Positions 50,184-61,041 of a DNA stretch of 64,000 bases are shown one piece after another. The stretch spans positions 13,648,929 through 13,712,928 of the forward strand of contig NC_058056.1 of the NCBI RefSeq assembly GCF_020085105.1. The letters run 5' to 3'. Both the position numbers and the translations under genes were made by a program. The DNA comes from Siniperca chuatsi (Eukaryota; Chordata; Actinopteri; Centrarchiformes; Sinipercidae). The stretch's first letter is position 1, and every line of letters starts with the position of its first letter. The notes beneath the pieces are model-generated. The model was not told the DNA's origin. It was given only the letters and a program-made list of their open reading frames with translations, and made no database searches.

Positions 50184-51332
50184 ATGGAGAAGCTGTCAGG
50201 GAAAGACAAGGAGCTGATACGAGGCAGCTGGGAGAGCCTGGGCAAGAACAAAGTTCCTCATGGTGTCATCATGTTTTCCAGGTAATGTTTCAGACCATCA
50301 GTATGATTCAAGTGGAATTAGACAGTAAAGTGACTTGTGAGAGAAGAAAACATTGTTATTCTGTGCAGTTATCCTTTCATTAACATGAATTCTAATAACA
50401 CTTTAACGAAAAGTAATAGGATCTTGCTTGTGTTTTTTGTGTTGTTACTGAATAGCTGTGGTGTTAGAATATGTATCACAGGTGTGGAGAGAGAATCAAA
50501 CTACAGTAGATCCTTCGCTGCACACTTTAACCACGCAGGGACCGGAAGCTTGACTTGTTGCTTGGCGACAGACTGCAATAATCCACAATTTACTTTGAGA
50601 CAGCTGCCGCTAAATCAGAGACTAGCAGGAGAGATTTGTAGATGTATGATTTACAGATTGAGTTTGTGTCTGTGTGGATGTTTGGCAACCCATGCCATGT
50701 GTATACACTTATAGAACAGTGTGGTATTTGTCTGTGGTAGACTGTTTGAGCTGGACCCTGCGCTCCTCAGTCTTTTCCACTACAGTACAAACTGTGGCTC
50801 CACACAAGACTGCCTCTCCAGCCCTGAGTTCCTGGAACATGTCACCAAGGTGAGCTCCGTTCACCGCAGTGACCACTACAAGTATACAGTTCGTACTTGT
50901 GCACACTTTTGGACGCTCTCTGTATGTGTATTTTCACGTGATCCCAGGTGATGCTTGTGATCGACGCAGCAGTCAGCCACCTGGACGACCTTCACTCCTT
51001 GGAGGACTTTCTGCTCAACCTTGGGAGGAAGCATCAGGCAGTGGGAGTCAACACACAGTCATTTGCTGTAGGACCAACATTTCATACTACAACTCTCAAA
51101 AAACAATTTCACAAGTGAATGAGCTGTGATATGTTTGTTTTTCTGTGTTTGTGTTCTTGTTTGTTTTGGACTTCTTCAGATGGTGGGTGAGTCCCTCCTC
51201 TACATGCTGCAGTGCAGTCTGGGCCAGGCCTACACAGCACCGCTGCGTCAAGCCTGGCTCAACATGTACAGCATCGTGGTTGCAGCCATGAGCCGAGGGT
51301 GGGCCAAGAACGGTGAGGACAAGGCTGACTGA
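50184..51332 (+). CDS. NGB: Neuroglobin, complete, 4 exons
   Basis: Neuroglobin is a hexacoordinate globin of neurons and retina, which binds oxygen and nitric oxide and is linked to protection from hypoxia. Exons: 50184-50281, 50741-50849, 50948-51067, 51180-51332, total 480 nt (159 aa, the length I recall for fish neuroglobins). The intron between exons 2 and 3 is the extra central intron typical of neuroglobin. Heme residues seen: Phe CD1 at about 45 (LLSLFHY), distal His E7 at 66 ([12 protein letters not shown]) and proximal His F8 at 98 ([11 protein letters not shown]). The CD-loop cysteines are at 51 and 57 (NCGSTQDC), closer together than the human pair 46/55. It starts [20 protein letters not shown]. 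It is transcribed in the same direction as FAM161B, and an upstream non-coding exon is possible. Confidence 0.98.
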
Positions 51333-53418
51333 GGCACTCAGCGGGAGCTGCTGAGCGTTTGCTGTCAAATCACTCAACATGGTTACCATGGAATGCCGTA
51401 CATTTGCTCAGTGAGTGGGGTCGCATAGCGTAGCAAATGTATGGTGTGGTTACACTTTACAATTGGATCGACCAATCGCAGAGTTTATTTTCTTTGCTGT
51501 GGATGTTTAGCTACCAGGTAATGCTGGTGTACAGCTGTGAGGATCTGAGCCAGCCTGCTTAAATTCTGGACTTGTAATCTGAGCGCCTCACACTGAGAAA
51601 AAGCAACAAGGATAACTGTTGAGTCTCTTTGTATATAATGGCTTTGATATATCTACTCAAATGATAACAGTGACTGTAGTGGTCTTTGTGATGTATCCTA
51701 AAAGAGTTGCAAAGTTGTGAAACACCTGATATTATGTTTTGGCATCACACACTACTCAAACTGCGATGGTTACTGTGGCCAGCACGGGCAGCTTTCTATC
51801 TAACTGGAACACAGTGATACTTTACAAAACATGTTCAAAGTTTTGGGACAAAGCAATGTGATTTTACAGCAGAAAATCCTATCACCTTAATCATAATCAT
51901 TACTGTGTTTTCTATTGATATTACACACCACATTACACCTCTTTTCGTGTGTGACTTTGTTATCTAACATTTAACTTATTGATGATAAGCAAAGCAGATT
52001 GAGAAAAAAAAGATATTCAATAGATACTGACAAGAACTGTTTTACTCTCTGATAGCTTTCTTCAGAGATCTATGACTGTTAAGGCGTCCACGTGCACCTT
52101 ACTCGACATGGTGTGTGATGCTCTCCTCCGTAGAGATTGTGAATATTTCATTTAGGCTTCAACTGACTGTTAAACTCTAACTAATAGACTGTTATGTGAC
52201 CTTTTAGAGTTTGAAAGTAAAAGGGCATCTTGGAGGAATTATAACATCTTTGTTCCTTGGCTATCAGTTTCCAGTCATTGTTAGTGTAAAGTAGTTTTGT
52301 TGTACTGTAGTCGCTTATCTCAGTAATGCTTATTAACTGTGTTGTTGTGGCTACAAGCGTAGTATTACCTCGGCTTTAGCGGTGAAGATAAGCAGAGTGG
52401 CCTGTGTTTCTCCATCACAGAACTTCTACATGGAAGTGAAGCTGGAAGTGAATATTTGTTTTGGATTATGAAACAGAGAGATTAAGAGAAACTTAATTGA
52501 TTTCCTTTTTAATTTTTTAACACAAAACAAATTATACAGAGATACTGTGTGCCGACACTGTCCAATATGTATGTGTCATTATTCTTGCTGCCATAACACT
52601 GTATGTATCATCCTCAGCTGTTATTTACATTCATGGTCATAATGCCAAGTAACTTAGCAACAGTGCGCCAAGTATTAGATAAAAACACCATACAACTGTA
52701 AATCCAAACTGCTGATATGTGGTTATTATCGCTTTAGTCTGAGTTTACATTTATAAAGTTTATTTTTATATTCTGAAATGTATGCGTAGTTAAAGAGCAT
52801 TGATTTATTTTATTTTTTTCCAAATGTGAGGTACTGTACAGTATATCCTCCAGATATATTACCTTGTGTGGATTTCCAATTAATGAACCTAATACAAGAA
52901 AACAAACTTGCAAATTTGCTGCTTTTAGTCGGGTTTCGTTTAATCAAAATAATAGAAATATTATCAACTTCTAAATGTGCGGTCTTTACAGAAAATTAGA
53001 AAAAGTTTTCTATTGATCTATTTTATCCCTGCATAGTATGTTCAGTCTGTACTTTCCAGCCCACAGGTGTAATGTTTATTAACTGACTGTGTAGGTGGTG
53101 TATTTGTAGTGATTCTTTTCTTAGTATCAGTACACAGCCCTATGCAGGTTGTTGTTCTCCATGTCTCTGTTTTCAATTACCTGACGTTAGGTCTTTTTAG
53201 CAGGCATAACTGATGAGTGGGATGTTATCCCGCTAACATCCAGCTCTGTACGTATTGGGTGTGTCACTGTCTACCTCATCATTATCAGCTGCTACTGAAC
53301 AGCGATGACTTCACCTAGTTATCCTTCAACCAAAAATGCACATTATTATTAGACTCTTTGTAAACTGGATTCCATCCTACAAAAAAACATGTTGTGTGCT
53401 TACTTGAGACTAAATAAA
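51333..53418 (+). other. NGB: NGB 3' UTR with poly(A) signal
   Basis: The first canonical AATAAA after the NGB stop is at 53413-53418 (TAAATAAAG), implying a 3' UTR of about 2.1 kb, over four times the coding length. A weak TATAAA occurs near 52752. No open frame resembling a protein lies in this stretch. Confidence 0.55.
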
Positions 53419-54442
53419 GTGATCTGTGGATATTTTACTGCTAAACGAGGTCAGTGTGTTTTCCTCTCGCTCTCAGAGTGTTTCTTACAGACTGCTCATG
53501 GTTCAAACACAATGGTCTGCGTTTGAAATCAATCACACGATGCCTGATTTCCTTCCCACTGACAGCCCATCCCCTAGTGTTACATAAGATCCATTGCTCT
53601 TGGCTACAGAGACGAGGGCGACTTCAGGCACATCAGCCCACTTACTCATGCAACTGCACAATGTCACATCAAGATTGTTTACAGAATTTCACAAATTTGC
53701 CATTCTCTTCTTTGCAATGTGGTCTGTTTGGTTTTGATTTTCCTTCAAAAACAAGTAAAATCCTTATAGATAGTTTGCATGTGTTTCTGCTTGAATATCA
53801 GTTTGTGTGTGTGTGTTCTATAGGTGAAGCCATAGTAATGAGAGAACTGCAGAGGGGAGGGTCGTTGTAATGAGTTATCTAAATACACAAGGCTCATTTC
53901 TCCCGTATATACAATTTGGTTGTATCATTGTAAAAGTCGCATCCATGAGCTGGCTGTCTGTTCTGCTGTTGGAGAAGTGGCTGACATGGCCTTAATCTGT
54001 CTCTCTGCACTCCCAACAGTATCTTCACTCTCTCTCTGTCCCACTGAGAGTCTTCTGTATTTATGTTGGCTCCATGCTCCATGTCTCGCTTCAGCCTCCA
54101 GAACAACACTGAGCCAGAGCTGTCTAGCCACTGGGCTTCATGGAGTCTCTGACCCAACCGTCTCAGGTCACCAACCAATGGTTAGATTGCAACAAAATGC
54201 AATAAGCTACTGACTAAAATACAGTAAGTGTTTATTTCTCTTGTGGTAACTCATTAATCAATAAGTCCCTATACTTCTACAGTCTTACCTTGTAGTGTAT
54301 GAGGATTTGCTCTGAAGACTGTCGTCTGGAGAGGAGTCTGCGAGAAAAGGCAACACACATTATTTTTAGAAAGTCTGCAATGTGTTTTGGAATGAAGGGG
54401 TATTGAATGTTGTCATGGCAACTGTTAAGTGATGGTCCAGAA

Positions 54443-54444
<2 letters not shown>

Positions 54445-54473
<29 letters not shown>
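54445..54473. repeat. (GT)n microsatellite
   Basis: About 14 GT units in the spacer between NGB and TMEM63C. Confidence 0.97.
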
Positions 54474-55584
54474 ATGGAGGAAAGCAAGGCATTGCTCAAT
54501 CACTCACTCATCCTATATCATACTGTGGAGAGGAGTGAGGAGTGGACAGTGACTACGCATGCAGGCTCAGGCTAATAAGTTTTGCTCTGATAGCACTCTA
54601 GGAGCTGGAGTCTGCAACACAAGCCTGCCAAGCAACAACCGTGGGAATGAACTATCTGTCAGAAACTGCAAAACAGTTACTTCCAACATGATGTACAACC
54701 GGTTAAAGGATAAGGCTGGTGTTATTCATATATCTTCTGATTTTCAACAAATCCTATGAAAACACCGAAACAATGGATTAGTCTGTCTCTCAATACTTTC
54801 TGAATTCCCTGTCCTATCTGGGGCTCAAACCCACTGGTACCTTCTTAAAAAAAGGTTGATATTTCCCAAACCAGCTGGGCACTGTAGTTTTTACCAACCT
54901 TACTCAAACCAGAGTAAATAGTGTATTCAGGACTATTTTCAGCTGCGGATTAATACACACTTGGTGTGTTATAGCTTGTCGACACAGGAGGCGTTTCTGC
55001 CACGTTTTTCAGTCGTCCGTCTCACTGAGTCTGACAAAACAGATACATTTCTATTTTAATCTATACTGCTGTCAACACAGGCCGCGTAACAGCTTGTGTT
55101 TTACTCATGCAAACAAACGTGTATCTCTCCGCTTCAATTTTATTTTCTTTCTGTTTTATGCATGTAACTATAGCGATTGTGTATTGGGTTCTGAGTGCCG
55201 CCAAAACGCCTGTGACCTACACTCAACGTTGTGCCTCAACGCATCTTGTGTAGACACAGATAGAGGGCTGAAGCTGCTGCCCCACTAATAGTGCTGCTGT
55301 GTAGACATTAGAAATTATTTACGGCAGCAGGATGGTGTATGTGGGGTTGACTCAAAATACACTACAGTGCCCAGGTTCATGGTAATGAAAGGACATGTCG
55401 CCCAGTGCAACAGTGTGGCTCATTAGATGCTGGTCTGCTGCATTAGATAACTATTCTTGACACTTTTTGCTTTGATAATGAGGAAGGCAATTTATACCTG
55501 AAACTTTTTAATTAAATAAGGTAATCCCCCTGTGAAACATACCAAGTTGACAAATGATCTCAGCACAAGGTTCAGATTGAATGT

Positions 55585-55905
55585 TGAGAAAGATTGTGTG
55601 ATATGATTGAAAAAGGTCATATCAACAGCTACTAAATGGACTTTGTGGTGAGATTGTTGTGTCAGTTACCATTTCCAAGGTCAAGGATGAACTTTTGATC
55701 TCAATTTTTAAGCCACCATGGACAAAAAGTCTTTACAGTGCTCTGGAACATAAAATTTTAAATTTAAAACTGGGCAAAATCCATCTGCTGAGGAAGATTG
55801 TGAGATGGCATCAAAAGCTCTTGCACAGCTAATAAATGGACCTTGTGGTAATGGTAATTGTTTTGTCAACTGCTATTTCCAAGGTCAAGGAAGAACTTTC
55901 TTATA
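55585..55905 (+). repeat. Unnamed repeat family C, two tandem direct copies
   Basis: Two units of about 150-200 bp share the order AAGATTGTG..GAT, CAGCTA.TAAATGGAC.TTG, ATTGT..TGTCA and TTTCCAAGGTCAAGGA.GAAC. The same words appear at 58545-58980, in both orientations. No coding sequence or target duplication is recognised. Confidence 0.65.
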
Positions 55906-56696
55906 CAAGTTTGTTGGAAGAGTATAATATACTCTAGGGGAGATAAAAAGTTCTAAATTATTAACAAAATTGCCACTACTTTAAGCCACAATATTATGTA
56001 AATACTAAACAACACCATCTTATTAAGCTACATTTGCATGCTGAAACTAACCCATATGGGAGTGACAATATGTTAGCTGCAGGAGGCAGAGAAATTTTCT
56101 ATTCTAAGCATCTGGGCAGGAGAAAGGCAAGCGGCAGGCCACGCACCCTGAGGAATTCACCTTTCACTAAGAAGCATGCTCTCAGCAGTTGCCACGGGTG
56201 ACAGGGGAAATGTCAGGGAATTTTCTTTCTTCTTTCGTAACTCTTAGCAACGAAGAAGCACTATATATAATGGCAGGCATGTTATCTTGTTTTTTTTTTC
56301 TTAGAAACCCTTTCACTGCAGAAAAATTACATCCATCCAGTCTTTGTGAGATGTTTCTCAGAAAAAAACATACTTGTGCGCCACTTTGCTGGAACAGCAT
56401 CAACCATTGGCACCATGGTGCTAGCGCTTTCCAGTGTGGTTTGGATAAAAGCAGATGCTCATACAATTAATTGCCCCATCCACCCTCAGATGTGGTTTCA
56501 GGGACCAAGGCCTGTAGTATTTACAGAGGCTTGTCCCGAGGCTAGTTTGTATGCAGACACACTGCTTCAAACACTAAGCTAACATGCACCTGCATTCATT
56601 AGCTCCCTCTTCCCAGATCTGGTCTGTGATCATCTTTGGAGAGACAGTCTGTTCAAAGGAATCACTGTCATCAGTAGTACACTTTGTCAGACTTCA

Positions 56697-56818
56697 AAGG
56701 AATAGTTAGACATTTTTTCGATTATTTTCTTTATTGCAGAGAGTTAGATGAGAAGATGGATACCACTCTCGTGTCTGTAACGCTACGGTAGATATGAAAT
56801 CTACCTACCAACATATAC

Positions 56819-56849
<31 letters not shown>

Positions 56850-56855
56850 CACATG

Positions 56856-56915
<60 letters not shown>

Positions 56916-57288
56916 AGCTTGTTTGTTTCATACAAAAACCTAAGTGTAAACCTAAGAGTAGTAGTTGTAGTTTTATGGGGGGTTTTGTGCCAGACCGCCA
57001 GCCGCAGTAACTCCCCCTGTAACCCCCGTAAAACCACAAATTCTTGTTTTTACACTTTTTGTATGGAATAAACCAGCAAGATATAATAAGTTTATTTGTG
57101 AGCTTTAGAGATGCTGGTAGGCAAATTTTGTTACCTTTGGACAGTCAGACTCCTGTTGTGCTAAGTTGTAGCTGCAGATGGTAGCTTCATATTTAACGTA
57201 CAGAAACAAGAGTGATATCTTTCTTCTCATCTAACTCCCTGCATGAAAGCAAATAAGCGTATTTCCCATAATGTCAAACTATTCCTTT
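56697..57288. repeat. Long fold-back element, family D, copy 1
   Basis: Starts AAGGAATAGTTAGACATTTT and ends GTCAAACTATTCCTTTAA. The two arms are inverted copies over most of the length: TTAGATGAGAAGA against CTTCTCATCTAACTC, and TTTTATGGGGGGTT against AACCCCCGTAAAACC. The left arm is interrupted by (TA)n and (GT)n runs. The same family recurs at 59722-60119. Confidence 0.85.
56812..56912. repeat. Compound (TA)n / (GT)n microsatellite
   Basis: ATATACAT-type repeats pass into TA repeats and then into about 24 GT units ending at 56912, inside the left arm of the fold-back element. Confidence 0.97.
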
Positions 57289-58544
57289 AAATGGTACATT
57301 TTAACATTAGTCATAAACCAGTATTGTATGCTAAATGTCCTTTGAACATTTCCTGAGGGCATTGTGTGCACATTCACTCTTGGACTACTACTTACCACAT
57401 GAAGTCTGACTCACTGCCTCTCAAAACCCTTCATCATAGACCACAGTAGAGGAGAGCAATAAGGAGTTCATGGCACAAGATGAGTGGATTGAGCTGAATT
57501 AATTTTAATTTCAGATCACAGCACTTCACTTTTGACAGATGAAAACTTGTTAGCCTGATAGAGATCAATCTCAAATGCAGTCTGTCCCTTAACCTTAACT
57601 TCTTGGAGATATAACAACCCACATTTACGACAGGCTGGTCACATATGAAAATAAAGTACTTATGATACACACATTTCATAACCAAGAGCAAAAAACAGTG
57701 GACATGTCTGGAAAGCTAATGTGCCTCCAAATAGACCTTGGATGGCCAAGCCAACAGTATATGAACAGACATGACAGGATCCAATAAAACTAGTTAAGCA
57801 TGAAAATGGACAATCCCTCCTTGCACGGCCATTAGAGCTAAGAATACCCTAATAAGATTTATTTTGTATTTTTCAAAGGAAAGTATGTTTAATTATCTGT
57901 GAAACAAGCTTCTGCAAGAGAAACCCACAGGACATGTTGGCAGTTCAGAGACAGACATTTTGAGATGCTCTTTGATGTTTTTTTTTCCCAAATAGATGTT
58001 ACTTCATGATTCTCTGCACTGACCACTTCATACTCTCTCTGCTACCAGCTTTCATCTGTTTTATACAGCATGAGGAACTAGAATTAGATTCCTTGTAAAA
58101 TGGAGCAAATATAATTCATTTTATGCAATAATATACTATCAATTTACAACTGAAAAAAACAAAACAATTTCAGATCACAGGCCTATGATTTTATATGATT
58201 AAAACTATAATAAACCCTCATACAGAACACACTAAAATTCACTCTACTGAACGACTGTAGGTGCTGTCACTGGCAAGTGTTGAAATTAAAATGACCTAAA
58301 GACAAATCATAGAAAAGGGAATGACACTAAATGATTTTTTATCCTCTACAGCGAACTTGGCCATACATCTTATATGATCTATATTATCAAAGAATACAGC
58401 AGCTGAGAACTGAAAAGATATTGATTGAAATCAACAAAAAGGCACCGTCAAAGCCACAATACAAAACATCGGCGACAGAACTGCTGTGACGTAAAGACAC
58501 ACAGTAAGTTAGCTTAGTGTTGGGCTTGACAGTTCTTGACCTTG

Positions 58545-58990
58545 ATAAAAAAATCACTACTCAAGGTCCACTTACTTGCTTGTTCCAGAGCTTTTGATCA
58601 TATCACATGGTCTTCATCAGCAGATGAGGTTTGCTCAGTTGTCATTGATCTTAAGACGTTCAATCTTTCTATTATTCTGGGCATCTTTAGGATTTCTCCA
58701 TGTCAGTGTTGACCATTATATTTTATTCTTAAAAGATCCAGAAAAAGCAAGTAAATGGACCTTGAGTGGAGACTGTTTTCTCAACATGTTTCCAAGGTCA
58801 AGAATGAACTATAAAGCTCAACATTTAAGCCAACATGGTCCTACAAATGCACAGAATAGTGGCAAGTTTGAACATCTACAGTCTCATGACAACTGAATTG
58901 AACTAATCTGCTGATGAAGACCATGTGATATGGTCGAAAGCTCCAGAAAAAGGTAGCAAGTGGACCTTGAGTGAATATTGTTTTGTCAAT
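58545..58990. repeat. Unnamed repeat family C, inverted pair enclosing a third unit
   Basis: CACATGGTCTTCATCAGCAG at about 58604-58623 is answered by CTGCTGATGAAGACCATGTG at about 58909-58928. The flanking GGTCCACTT and AAGTGGACC are likewise inverted. Between them, 58731-58850 holds a direct unit with TAAATGGACCTTGAGTGG and TTTCCAAGGTCAAGAATGAA. These match the units at 55585-55905. Confidence 0.75.
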
Positions 58991-59721
58991 ATTTGGTGGT
59001 GGAATGAGCTCACTGCTTGTCTGCTGACATTGACTGCTGAATGAAAATCACTACTCTGGGTTGTTGAGTTTTTGTGTTTGTTGTTGTTGTGTTTTCATCT
59101 CTTGACTGTTTCACGGCTCTTTAGTTTTCAGTCCATGCAGCATATTTCAGGCCATGCTGTATTGTGACACGAAAGGGAGTGTTTGTTCAAGGCACAGCAA
59201 GAGACATGAATAATGAACTACAATCAGTTTACATTCAGTTTCATGGGGAAAGCTTTCATCCCACCATGAGGAAATAAAAATAACCCCAAAATACAAAACT
59301 TGCAAACACACAGACTGACTGTGAACCAATGAGATTAGCACGTGTGAAACTTGACCTTAAGGATAAGGATATGAATGCATACCTCATTTATACAACATAC
59401 AGTAGTCAGCATGCAGTGGAGTGTCACACTGAATAGGTTAATGTAATTGAAATAATGTTACAGTATGGTAGTGCTTTTGGTAGTGATTTAGAGCCTTTAT
59501 GGTAACAAATAATCATAATAAATATAATGACTTTAGTAGTAACAGAGGGTGTAGTTACTTTCAGTATTTCACATAATTAGCTAAATGAATAAATTCTTCA
59601 AGAGATTTCTATATTGATTTGTATATTGTCTTGCAATGAGAGAAAGTAGACTACATGGCATATTTTCAAAATGTTGTAATTCCAGGATGTGCTTCTAATT
59701 TTCCCATACCTTGTACAACTT

Positions 59722-60119
59722 AAAGGAATAGTTCTACATTTTGGTAAAGAAACCTATTTGCTTTCTTGCCAAGAGTTAGATGAGAAGACTGATATCACGC
59801 TTACATGTGTCTGCTAAATATAAAGCTACTGCCAGCAGCCCTTTAGCTTAACTTAGCATAAAGCAGGGGGAAACAGCTAGCCTGGCTCTGTCCAAAAGCC
59901 ACTATCCAGCACCTTTAAAGCACACTAATTAACATGCTATATCTAATTTGTTTAAATCCATAGAAAAACCAATGTAGAAAAAATAGTGTTTGCAGTCTAA
60001 CCGGCTGCTGGCTGTAGCTTCATATTTACTGTACAGACATGAGAGTGGTATTGATCTTCTCATATAACTCTAAGCAAGAAAGCGAATAGCTTATGCAAAA
60101 TGTTGAACTATTCCTTTAA
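59722..60119. repeat. Long fold-back element, family D, copy 2
   Basis: Arms of about 130 bp: AAAGGAATAGTTCTACATTT at the left and the inverse of TTGAACTATTCCTTTAAA at the right. Both include GCTTTCTTGC, GAGTTA.ATGAGAAGA and CCAGCAGCC. It is shorter and cleaner than copy 1 and has no microsatellite in it. Confidence 0.9.
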
Positions 60120-61041
60120 AATAAATACATAAATATCGAGTTGGTTCACACACACAGTCCAAACAGCATAATAAGGGAATACTCTGGTTAAGATGGGACA
60201 GCTCTGCAAATCCTTGGCCAATCTCCAGTGGCCCCCGCCCCCAACCCAAAGCACAATATCAATGACGCCAAAAATACTGTAGCAAAAATAGCAACCTTAA
60301 ATTGATAATAGTTACAACAAGCTTCAGGTACAGTCAAGCTGCTTGTGCCTCCTTGGAGAGAGTGTACATATATTACAGTACATCTCTGAGTTACATTCAG
60401 ACCTCCGTCTGTGTGCTCTCTCACTGCAGATGGCTTCACAACTAGCTGCCCTCACCCTCAGCCTTCCCAAACTCTGCTGCCAAGGAGCCAGATATCACCC
60501 GTGCCCAGACCACTCTGTCAGTCTGCCGGGGCAAGCCTGCTCACACCACCCACTCTTTCACCTCCACTCATGTTCAAGTGGCACAGCATGGACAGAGAAT
60601 CTCTGATAGCAACCCAAAGGCAATTCCATCCCAGTCACTTTCATTACTTTTAACCTTTTTAACTTGCAAATGAAGCCACAGAAGAAGATGGAATCCCTTT
60701 CATGGAGCATCCAATAGTTTAACTAAAATAATCTATACATTTAGGGTGGATGTATCTTCTGTTGAGATTGACGTCTGTATCCATAAGACAGGTTCAAGAG
60801 ATGTTTTGGCAAACTGCTGTCTATATATTTATAGTGATGTTTTTATGGATCCTGCTCCTATGTTCTTAAGCTTCTTTCCTTTTGGGGTTCTTCATCCTTT
60901 CTAACAAGCACAGTCTAGTCTCAGGGTCTGAGGCAGCTAAGTTGGAGTCTGAGGTCAGTGGCGAAAACGCAGCATTGCGGCATTTAGCAATCTGTGTACC
61001 CCAGGTGAAGGACACGTGGAATCAGCTTGGGGGATTTGGTG

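Larger units (their letters stand above)
53440..61041. other. Repeat-rich spacer between NGB and TMEM63C
   Basis: No coding exon is recognised. It contains microsatellites, two fold-back elements and a cluster of one unnamed repeat family, listed separately. The part next to 61042 should hold the TMEM63C 3' UTR, but I found no clear AATAAA on the minus strand. TATAAA variants occur near 60830. Confidence 0.6.

Noticed and set aside
53894-54213. Overlapping open frames of about 95 codons on both strands
   Set aside because: No splice context, no domain and no similarity to a known protein. Consistent with chance.
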